From CALHRB01 sp964473465 (GTDB lineage: Bacteria > Bacteroidota > Ignavibacteria > Kapaibacteriales > UBA2268), in contig CAYYPE010000005.1 in NCBI GenBank assembly GCA_964473465.1, positions 178,571 through 242,570 on the forward strand: a stretch of DNA of 64,000 nucleotides. Direction: 5' to 3'. The notes beneath the pieces are model-generated. The model was given only the letters and a program-made list of their open reading frames with translations. It had not been told where the DNA came from and did not search any database. Made by a program: the position numbers and the translations under genes. Of this stretch, positions 44,428 to 52,069 are shown in pieces. How positions within the stretch are numbered: position 1 is the first letter of the stretch; every line of letters starts with the position of its first letter.

Positions 44428-46510
44428 TTTCTTTTTTTGATAATTCGTTTATTTCATTCAGGAAATCCAAAAATTGTTTCAAATCTTTATTAATTTCCAA
44501 AACTCTGAAATTGTCAGCCAGATTAATGAAGTGTGTTCCTAATTCAAAAAATGGTGCTATACTATTTTGATAACCAAACTCAGATATTTTAGTTCCCAGT
44601 TCTTTGATTTTTCTGATTACAGGAACAGTTATTAATTCTGCCACATCCTCTAAATATAGATTAATCAGCTCAATTTTTAAATTATTATCTAAATTCAAAT
44701 TCCAGATTCCTGCAAAATCAAAACCTTTAATATTATTAGAGGTAGCACCCTCAAAGTTAGAAATCTTTCTTTCGAATTTTAGAAATTTCGTTAGTTCTTT
44801 TAATAAAAGAGTTCGGGGAAGTGGTTTGGTCAAATACCCGTCAACCCCGGATTCTCTGATTCTATCTTCTTCTTCCTTCATTGCAAGGGCTGTGAGTGCC
44901 ACAACATTTATAGTCTTGAATCTTGAATTGTTCTTAATAACTTTTGTTGTAGTCATACCATCAAGAATAGGCATTGCAGTATCTATAAGAATTAAATCGG
45001 GTGTAACTCTATCAATCAAATCCAGAACTTCCTGACCATTTGAGGCTTCGATAACTATAAGTTCAGTTCCGTTCAAAAATTCTTTGATTAACTTCCTGTT
45101 CAGCTCGTCATCATCGGCTACTATAATGGTTTGGGGTAAAAATTTAATCTTATCAAAGCTGATTTTTTCCTCTGATTCTTCATACTGGAACTCGTCTTCT
45201 GCCCAGCAATCGATATCTTTAAAGATAACACGAAATGTTGCACCAAATCCGGGTGTGCTTTCCACTCCGATAGTACCACCCATGGCTTCGACCAGTCTCT
45301 TGCTAATAGTTAAACCCAAACCAGTACCGCCATATTTTTTTGAGGATTCTGAAGATTCCTGTGTGAAAGATTCAAATATTTTTTCCTGTTGATCTAAAGC
45401 TATACCAATACCTGTATCAATTACTTCCAAAGTAAGATTTCCTTTGTGAATGTTACTTTTCAAATCTTCGATAACTCTAATTGTAATTTTTCCACCGTCA
45501 GTAAATTTGAAAGCATTTCCAAGTAAATTAATCATTATTTGTCTTAACCTACTTTCATCAAGAAGAAAAATACCTTTAGAGCTGCCAATATATTCAATTT
45601 CTAAAATATTTCCCTTTCTTTCAATTTCAGGGGTGAATAAGCTGGAAATTTCCCTGATTATAGAGTTGATATCAACTTTGTCGAATTTTAATTCAATTTT
45701 TCCTGCTTCTATCTTGGACAAATCCAAAATATCATTAATCAAAGCAAGAAGATTTCTACCACTTTTGATAATAGTTTGTATCATTCCTCTGTCGTGTTCA
45801 ATATGGGTTTTTTCCAATAAAATTTCGCTAAAACCTAAAATTGAATTGAGAGGTGTTCTGATTTCATGGGACATATTGGCAAGGAACTCACTTTTTAATT
45901 TGTTCGCAACTTCAGCACCAATTTTCTCCTGCTGCATCTTCATTTCATTTTCATAAGCCCTTTTACTAAATAGAATTTGAGCAGTTTGAACACCTATAAT
46001 TGATAGAATTTTTAAGTCATTATCGCTGAAACCTTCTTCTTTGTGTTTGTTGTATAATACTATTATACCAAGAATTTTTCCTTTTAGTAACATTGGTGCA
46101 GCAATTAAAGACCTGACGCCAATGATTTGCTTTTCATCAAATTTAAACCTTGAATCGTTTAAGATATCATTTATTATTAATCCTTTTTGATCCTTGACTA
46201 TCCTACCTGCAAGTTGAACACCTAAATGAAAAGAATAATTTTGAGCTTTTGAATCAGATTTTCTAATTACTGTTTTTAGTTGCTTATCTGAGTCAGCCTC
46301 TTCTAACATATGTATTACACCCTGTTCAACCCCAAGATGAATAATACATTTTTTTATTATCAAATCAAGAACTTTATCCTCGGAAATTTCAGTTCCAAGA
46401 CTCATAGAAATATCATTAAGGATTTTTAATTCACCTATTGCATCCCTAAGTCTTCGATTCTCGTCTTTTAGTTTTTCTATTTCTCTATATATTGCAGATA
46501 TTTCTTCCAT
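44417..46510 (-). CDS. GAF hybrid histidine kinase with receiver domain
   Basis: This 697-residue cytosolic signalling kinase has a short coiled coil (1-30), a GAF domain (about 40-185), HisKA with the phospho-accepting His215 (ANMSHEIRTP), an ATPase domain (Asn in INLLGNAFKFT; DTGIGI; GTGLGLTI) and a receiver with Asp510 (LILIDTAMP). The last 100 residues are helical and end with THFINLADNF, which could be a weak HPt domain. It overlaps ptsI by 11 bases and follows the three small tail-sharing proteins with a 113-base gap. Confidence 0.92.
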   Translation of the reverse strand: MEEISAIYREIEKLKDENRRLRDAIGELKILNDISMSLGTEISEDKVLDLIIKKCIIHLGVEQGVIHMLEEADSDKQLKTVIRKSDSKAQNYSFHLGVQLAGRIVKDQKGLIINDILNDSRFKFDEKQIIGVRSLIAAPMLLKGKILGIIVLYNKHKEEGFSDNDLKILSIIGVQTAQILFSKRAYENEMKMQQEKIGAEVANKLKSEFLANMSHEIRTPLNSILGFSEILLEKTHIEHDRGMIQTIIKSGRNLLALINDILDLSKIEAGKIELKFDKVDINSIIREISSLFTPEIERKGNILEIEYIGSSKGIFLLDESRLRQIMINLLGNAFKFTDGGKITIRVIEDLKSNIHKGNLTLEVIDTGIGIALDQQEKIFESFTQESSESSKKYGGTGLGLTISKRLVEAMGGTIGVESTPGFGATFRVIFKDIDCWAEDEFQYEESEEKISFDKIKFLPQTIIVADDDELNRKLIKEFLNGTELIVIEASNGQEVLDLIDRVTPDLILIDTAMPILDGMTTTKVIKNNSRFKTINVVALTALAMKEEEDRIRESGVDGYLTKPLPRTLLLKELTKFLKFERKISNFEGATSNNIKGFDFAGIWNLNLDNNLKIELINLYLEDVAELITVPVIRKIKELGTKISEFGYQNSIAPFFELGTHFINLADNFRVLEINKDLKQFLDFLNEINELSKKENEA

Positions 46511-46531
46511 TATCTATCAAATAAATTTGTT

Positions 46532-46572
46532 ATGAAAATAAAAGATGTTAAATAAAATGTTTTTATTTTCAT
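46532..46572. promoter_or_regulatory. Perfect AT-rich inverted repeat in the gap before the hybrid kinase
   Basis: A 12-base inverted repeat (ATGAAAATAAAA at 46532-46543 with its complement at 46561-46572) has a 17-base spacer. It lies in the 113-base gap between the third small protein and the histidine kinase and could be an operator, a transcript-end signal or chance in AT-rich DNA. Confidence 0.4.
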
Positions 46573-46623
46573 TTTATTAAATATAAGTTATTTTCAGAAT
46601 GTTTTAATTCGAACAAAAATTTT

Positions 46624-46974
46624 CTACAAATTTCTCCTGATAATAACATCCGGGTCATCTATTATTATTTTTTTTCCATTCCAAATAGCTATATGAAATT
46701 TATATTTACCATCAGGAACATGTTCTGAAACTTCCGCTTCTGCTTCAAAATTTTCTTCATTGCGTTGCAGATGAATATGAGTTTTTGCAAATGGAGAATT
46801 CCACCCGAAATATAATGTTATTGCTTCTGCATCCCCATAAAATTTGAATTTGATTTTTTCTTTGGGTTTTAATACTGGAAATTGTCCGGGATAGACAAAT
46901 CCCAACTCATTATCAAGTCCTTTTTTAAATGAGAATTTAAATTCCCTGATTATTACATTATCCTTTTGTTCCAT
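46624..46974 (-). CDS. Small protein with DPDVIIRR tail (third of three)
   Basis: This 116-residue cytosolic-looking protein has no signal peptide or membrane segment. It is beta-rich (IREFKFSFKKG, KIKFKFYGDAEAITLYFGWN, GKYKFHIAIWNGKKIII), suggesting an immunoglobulin-like sandwich. It ends DDPDVIIRRNL. Its two upstream neighbours have different bodies but end in the same D-x-D-V-(V/I)-I-R-R tail. AAGGA lies well spaced before the ATG. It is 26 bases after the second small gene and lies upstream of the hybrid kinase. I know of no named family. Confidence 0.75.
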   Translation of the reverse strand: MEQKDNVIIREFKFSFKKGLDNELGFVYPGQFPVLKPKEKIKFKFYGDAEAITLYFGWNSPFAKTHIHLQRNEENFEAEAEVSEHVPDGKYKFHIAIWNGKKIIIDDPDVIIRRNL

Positions 46975-47000
46975 TTTTTTATCCTTATATTTTGAAAAAA

Positions 47001-47327
47001 TTATCTTCTGATTACAACATCTGTATCGGTGTTAGTAAGTGATGTTTTCCCCGGCAATTGTTGAATTGCAGAGGTAAAAATAGTGGCATTGGCCTGACCA
47101 TAAAAAGCCTGATTTATCATAGTTGATATTTCCTGTAAACCGCTTACAGGATTTAAAAGTGATGTGAAAACTCTTCCAAAAAGAGCCTGATTATCAGTGA
47201 TACTTAAGGCAAATGGCTCCGTTCCTGTTTGTCTGGTCCAGACAATAGTGTTATCCGTTCCAAGGTCAATAATTGTTGGCATGATCACTCTCCCATCGGG
47301 TTGGATGATTAAATTGATATTTGGCAT
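47001..47327 (-). CDS. Small protein with DTDVVIRR tail (second of three)
   Basis: This 108-residue protein starts MPNINLIIQPDGRVI and continues with an Asn/Thr/Ser-rich body unlike the other two in sequence, with a mixed alpha/beta pattern (FTSLLNPVSGLQEISTMINQ). It stops with TDTDVVIRR exactly at the C-terminus. A strong AAAGGAG ribosome site lies before the ATG. No signal peptide or membrane segment is present. It lies between the other two tail-sharing genes, with spacers of 23 and 26 bases. I do not recognise a family. Confidence 0.75.
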   Translation of the reverse strand: MPNINLIIQPDGRVIMPTIIDLGTDNTIVWTRQTGTEPFALSITDNQALFGRVFTSLLNPVSGLQEISTMINQAFYGQANATIFTSAIQQLPGKTSLTNTDTDVVIRR

Positions 47328-47350
47328 AAAAGCTCCTTTGTGTAAAAAAA

Positions 47351-47695
47351 TTAATCTTGAATACTATCTCTCCTGATTATTACATCAACATCTTCTTGAA
47401 TTAGATTTCGAGTAGAATCAAAATATAATAAAATTGAAACCTTAATAACTTGGTTTGCGATATTATTTAAGTTCGTAGTTATAGTATTATTATTAACAAT
47501 GAATTCCTGCAAAATTTTTAAGTCATTATTATTATCTAAATAGATAATACTTATGCTAAAAAGGTATGATTGTTGTAGCGGTGGTTGTTGAGGGGGAATT
47601 GGAGCAATCAACCAGTTAACTTCATTTTCGATGATGTCAGGAACAGGTTGCAATATTAACTCTTGCCCGTTGTAACTTATAGTTATATTTTGCAT
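47351..47695 (-). CDS. Small protein with DVDVIIRR tail (first of three)
   Basis: This 114-residue protein from the ATG at 47695, chosen for GGAG 8 bases upstream (a TTG at 47713 is the other option). The body is beta-rich with a proline-glutamine loop (PIPPQQPPLQQ), then SYLFSISIIYLDNNN and VIKVSILLYFDS, and the end is EDVDVIIRRDSIQD. It starts 25 bases after the kinase stop, so it should be co-transcribed with the Ser/Thr kinase. It has no signal peptide and no family that I recognise. Confidence 0.75.
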   Translation of the reverse strand: MQNITISYNGQELILQPVPDIIENEVNWLIAPIPPQQPPLQQSYLFSISIIYLDNNNDLKILQEFIVNNNTITTNLNNIANQVIKVSILLYFDSTRNLIQEDVDVIIRRDSIQD

Positions 47696-47720
47696 ATTAT
47701 ACTCCGTCAACAATAAAAAA

Positions 47721-50327
47721 CTATTTAATAATTTCCTTGAATCTTGGATCTTCTCTAATGTTTGTTAATCGTTTGCTAAGTAAAATATCATTTTTTTGTC
47801 CTTTTGCTTTAATGAATTTTTTCAAGTATTCCAGAGCAAGATCTCTTTCTCCCAGAATTTCTTTTGAAATAGCAGCTTTCAAAAGAATTTGTGGAGTATT
47901 TGGAGACAGTGCAATAGCTTTATTGATATTTTCATCGCTTTTTTGTTTCTGACCAAGCATAGAATAATAATTGGAAAGCGATGCCAAAGCAATTGAATTA
48001 TTTGGATTAATATTAATTGCTTCTTCAGCTAATTTTATAGCATTCTTCAGATGTTCTATTTCTTTATCCTTATTATTTAAGAAATGAAATACCTCTGCAA
48101 GATTCCCATAATAATAAAAGCTCGGCTTTTCTAATTTTAAAGCTCTTTCATAGTCTTCTGCTGCTTCTTTGTACTTATTTGATAGAAAATAAGTTGCCGC
48201 TCTGTTGTTATATGTATCAGGATTTTTATCATTAATTTTCAGTGCCTTTTCAATATAATATAATGCGTCATTAAATTTATGAAGAAGTATATAAACTCCG
48301 GCAACATTGTTGTAACCTCTATCATTATCTCTTGATAATTCAATCACTTTCTTGAACATTTCGATTGCTTTTTCATACTGACCGACATTTCTGTAAAAAG
48401 CTCCTAAATTATTATATTTAGACCATTCAAGACTATCATACATAATGGCTCTTTTATAATTCTTCTCTGCAAGATCGAATTGATTTGCATTTTCGTAAGC
48501 AATAGCAATTTTTAATAATGCCTTAGAATTCGAGGGATTGACCCTTAAAATCTTTGAATAGACCTCAATAGCTTCGTTAAATTTACCTCTCTGGGTATAT
48601 GTATTTCCCATAGCCAATAATGTCTGATGGTAATCAGGGGCAAGTTTTATTGCTACCATAGAATTCATTTCGGCTAATCTTGCATCCGATGTATCAGAAG
48701 TAATATCATATCTATACCAATAAGCCTCGCTCAAACCAGCATAGGCTAAGGCATAAGCCTGATCATTTTGAATGGCTTCTTCAAATAAACTGATGGCTTT
48801 ATTTATATTTTCGATCTTCTCATATCTGCCTAAATTTGCGAGACCTTTAATGTAAAGTTCATAAGCTTTTTCGCTAAGAGTTGGCGGAGGTAGAATCTTT
48901 GCTGCCTTCGACGCTGAAGCATAATCAATACCCAGCATATCTGCTACGATTGTAAATGCACTGTCTTGGAGAACACTCTTTCTGGTGTCAGGCTCAGTTA
49001 TAATGCGTGTTTTTTGGGTAATCATATCTTTGTCATATAATCTAAGTGTTAACTGAATATCCTGACCTTTTCTTATAAAGGTTCCAGAGACTGCAATATT
49101 CGCATTGAATTTGTTTCTTGCTGCCGAAATTGTCGTAACGTTATTTTCAAATATCTCGTTAGGAGATATTATCGAAAGATATTTTCCATAATTCTGGAAC
49201 TGAGCCAGATTGTCAGCTAAGTTATATGTAAAACCTTTGGAGAATACTTCATCCCCTTCTTTTGCATCAATAAAATCAAATTTTAAAATAGCTACCCTTT
49301 TGTATTCACCATTGGATAAATCTCCACTCTTGCTATCAAAATAATTTGTAAACAAAAATAACAGCAGAAAAATAAGAAAGAAAGTGGCTAAAGAAAATAT
49401 AAGAAGCTGAGCTTTCGAGAATCGTTTTAAGAAACTTTTCTCTATAACACTTTCAATATTAATACCTTTTCTATCAGAAGTCTCAGTTTCGATTTTCTTT
49501 AAATAATCTCCACTTAAGAAACTATCTATATCTTTTATAACTTCCTCACAGCAAGGATATCTTTTGTCAGGATCTTTTTCGATACATTTAAGGACAATGT
49601 TTTCCAGATATTCAGGAATATCTGGATTGATCAGTCTTGGTTTAACTGGTTCTTCATTAATTATTGAATACATAATTGCTTCTTCATAATCCCCTTTGAA
49701 AGGCACCTCTCCAGTTAAACATTCGTAAAGGACTACTCCCGCCGACCAGATATCCGACCTGTTATCAACCTGTTTACCTAATGACTGCTCAGGAGACATA
49801 TATGCCGCAGTGCCATAGAATTCTTCTAATTCAAAAGCAGGCAATTCTCTGTCAAGTCTTGATAATCCAAAGTCAACAATTTTCAGATTCCCTTCACTAT
49901 TTACCATAAGATTTGCAGGTTTGATGTCCAGATGAAGTATTCCTTTTTTATGTGCAGCACTCAATCCCAAAAAACATTGTCGCATATAATTAACGGAATC
50001 ATTAATTGTTAAATTTTTATTTTTTATCATTTCGGATAATGATTGACCATCGTTCCATATCATTACAATATAATAAAAACCATCATCATTTTGGTCAATT
50101 TCAATTATTGTACAGATGTTATGATGGTCTAACTGAGAAGCCATATAAGCTTCCTGCTTGAATCTTTCAATTGAATTCTTATCATCTAATTTCTGATTTA
50201 TTACCTTGATAGCAACTATTCTGTTTAGATTCTTATCAATAGCCTTATACACCTCTCCCATACCGCCTTCATTTACTTTAGACTCCACGAAGTAATGCTT
50301 TAAGCGTTTACCTGTTAAATCAGTCAT
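47721..50327 (-). CDS. Membrane Ser/Thr protein kinase with FlgO/TolB-like and TPR regions
   Basis: This 868-residue protein has a cytosolic kinase domain (about 10-270): glycine loop NEGGMGEVY with Asn in the first Gly position, Lys41, Glu59, HLD at 132-134 in place of HRD, DFG at 152-154 and MSPEQ. One membrane helix follows (306-330), then a domain like FlgO/TolB-N (about 342-475, KRVAILKFDFIDA and VSGTFIRKGQDIQLTLRL), then about ten TPR repeats to the end, outside the membrane. It leads the operon with the three small tail-sharing proteins. It lacks PASTA repeats. All catalytic residues are otherwise present. Confidence 0.9.
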   Translation of the reverse strand: MTDLTGKRLKHYFVESKVNEGGMGEVYKAIDKNLNRIVAIKVINQKLDDKNSIERFKQEAYMASQLDHHNICTIIEIDQNDDGFYYIVMIWNDGQSLSEMIKNKNLTINDSVNYMRQCFLGLSAAHKKGILHLDIKPANLMVNSEGNLKIVDFGLSRLDRELPAFELEEFYGTAAYMSPEQSLGKQVDNRSDIWSAGVVLYECLTGEVPFKGDYEEAIMYSIINEEPVKPRLINPDIPEYLENIVLKCIEKDPDKRYPCCEEVIKDIDSFLSGDYLKKIETETSDRKGINIESVIEKSFLKRFSKAQLLIFSLATFFLIFLLLFLFTNYFDSKSGDLSNGEYKRVAILKFDFIDAKEGDEVFSKGFTYNLADNLAQFQNYGKYLSIISPNEIFENNVTTISAARNKFNANIAVSGTFIRKGQDIQLTLRLYDKDMITQKTRIITEPDTRKSVLQDSAFTIVADMLGIDYASASKAAKILPPPTLSEKAYELYIKGLANLGRYEKIENINKAISLFEEAIQNDQAYALAYAGLSEAYWYRYDITSDTSDARLAEMNSMVAIKLAPDYHQTLLAMGNTYTQRGKFNEAIEVYSKILRVNPSNSKALLKIAIAYENANQFDLAEKNYKRAIMYDSLEWSKYNNLGAFYRNVGQYEKAIEMFKKVIELSRDNDRGYNNVAGVYILLHKFNDALYYIEKALKINDKNPDTYNNRAATYFLSNKYKEAAEDYERALKLEKPSFYYYGNLAEVFHFLNNKDKEIEHLKNAIKLAEEAININPNNSIALASLSNYYSMLGQKQKSDENINKAIALSPNTPQILLKAAISKEILGERDLALEYLKKFIKAKGQKNDILLSKRLTNIREDPRFKEIIK

Positions 50328-50487
50328 AATGTATTATTAAACAAAGAGAACAAAGAAATCAGATAATAAAAAAAAATTAAATTAATAAAAAAATAAAAAT
50401 AATACTATAACTTAAATAGAGTTTAGAAAGATTTATTTTTTTCTAACATATTTGTTTGTTAAATTAGGAGAAAATTAATGAAATACT

Positions 50488-52008
50488 ATGAATTCTTTTA
50501 ATTACATATATATTGTTGTATTAATTATGGTTACATCAAACAACTCCTTCGTTTTAAGTCAGGATATGCTTGATCAAGATCAAATTTCTTATAGACCTCC
50601 AAAGGTTGCTGGAACATTTTATCCTGCTGATTCTGACTCGCTGAAGAATATCATAAAAGAATTTTTAGAATTAGATCAACCAAAAAAAATTAGTTCAAAA
50701 ATTTATGGATTGATATCTCCTCATGCTGGTTATGTGTTCAGTGGTTATGTTGCGGGAAAGGCTTATCGGGAAGTCAGCTCAGTTAAGTATGACGCTGTTG
50801 TAGTTATATCTCCTAGTCATTATAAATCTTTTAAAGGGGCTTCTGTTTTCAATGGAGAAGCTTATGTTACACCTCTTGGTATAGCAAAAGTAGATACAGA
50901 ATTTGCAAAGATACTATCATCTATTAATGAAGATGTCTTCCTATCAAATCTTGGTCATAACTGGACAGAAGCTTCTTCCGAACACAGTCTGGAGGTTCAG
51001 ATACCATTCATACAAACTGTTCAGCCAGAAGCTAAAATTATTCCCGTTGTTATGGGCTCACAAGATTTTAAAACCATTCATTCTCTGTCGTCTGCCTTAA
51101 TCAAATCAATAAAGTCATCTTCCAAAAAAATACTATTGGTTGCAAGTTCTGACCTCTCCCATTTTCATGATTATAATACAGCCCGTAAATTAGATCTTGC
51201 ATTGATAAAAATATTAACATCCTACGATTACTTTAAGTTCAGTTCGCAGTTCTATTTAAGGAAAATTGAAGCCTGTGCGGGTGGTCCAATAGCAACCGTT
51301 ATGATAGTTTCTGAACAATTAGGGGCCAACAAATTAGTTCCTCTGAAATATGCCAATTCTGGTGATACACCAGCAGGTAAATCAAGATTGGTCAGAGTTG
51401 TAGGCTATTTTGCAGCTGCTACTATCGAAGACGAGGAAACTACACCAGTTTTACCCACCTTTACTGAAGAAGAAAAAGAGATTTTATTAGCCACAGCCAC
51501 CGAAAGCATCAAAAGGACTATCTTAAAATCCAAGGGTGATGAAATGGAAAAACTATTTGTCCCCAGAAATCTTGGTGAATTCTTCACTTGTTTTGTTACT
51601 ATACGGAAAAATGGCAAACTAAGAGCTTGCATGGGACATACCTATCCCAACTCTTCGCTCATTGTTGAGGTAGAGGAAGTTGCGAAGCTCGCTGCAACTC
51701 AGGATTATCGCTTTGGACCTATTGAAAAAACCGAACTTGACTCATTGGAAATCGAAATTACAATTCTTTCAAGGTTCTATAAGGTTTTTGACATTTCAGA
51801 AATTAAAATTGGCAGAGACGGTCTTTTTATTCGTTATGAGAATTCAACAGGTCTTTTGCTTCCTCAGGTAGCAACTGAAAACAACTGGGATGTTAATACC
51901 TATCTGGAACATTTATGCAAAAAAGCAGGTCTTCCTGAGGATTATTACATGAAACCTGATGTGGAACTTTATCGTTTCTCCTCAATTATTATTAAACAAA
52001 AAGAATGA
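50488..52008 (+). CDS. Exported AmmeMemoRadiSam B-A fusion (MEMO1 + AMMECR1)
   Basis: This 506-residue protein has a hydrophobic signal-like start (about residues 6-24). A MEMO1 domain follows (about 38-310: VAGTFYPAD, GLISPHAGYVFSG, HNWTEASSEHSLEVQIPF and SSDLSHFHDY), and then an AMMECR1 domain (330-505: FVTIRKNGKLRACMGHTYP). The radical SAM partner of this trio is not in the window. AGGAG lies best spaced from an ATG at 50478 that reads only 7 codons; the ATG at 50488 in another frame opens the long gene. Function is unproven. Confidence 0.88.
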   Translation: MNSFNYIYIVVLIMVTSNNSFVLSQDMLDQDQISYRPPKVAGTFYPADSDSLKNIIKEFLELDQPKKISSKIYGLISPHAGYVFSGYVAGKAYREVSSVKYDAVVVISPSHYKSFKGASVFNGEAYVTPLGIAKVDTEFAKILSSINEDVFLSNLGHNWTEASSEHSLEVQIPFIQTVQPEAKIIPVVMGSQDFKTIHSLSSALIKSIKSSSKKILLVASSDLSHFHDYNTARKLDLALIKILTSYDYFKFSSQFYLRKIEACAGGPIATVMIVSEQLGANKLVPLKYANSGDTPAGKSRLVRVVGYFAAATIEDEETTPVLPTFTEEEKEILLATATESIKRTILKSKGDEMEKLFVPRNLGEFFTCFVTIRKNGKLRACMGHTYPNSSLIVEVEEVAKLAATQDYRFGPIEKTELDSLEIEITILSRFYKVFDISEIKIGRDGLFIRYENSTGLLLPQVATENNWDVNTYLEHLCKKAGLPEDYYMKPDVELYRFSSIIIKQKE

Positions 52009-52069
52009 AATATTCCCGGTTTGTTTTCGTATTTTTTCACCTTTATTTATGCCAAATTTATAAAGACTA

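Noticed and set aside
46567..46623. Extra small gene between the third tail protein and the hybrid kinase
   Set aside because: The gap is AT-rich and has no ORF with a ribosome site; only the inverted repeat is notable.
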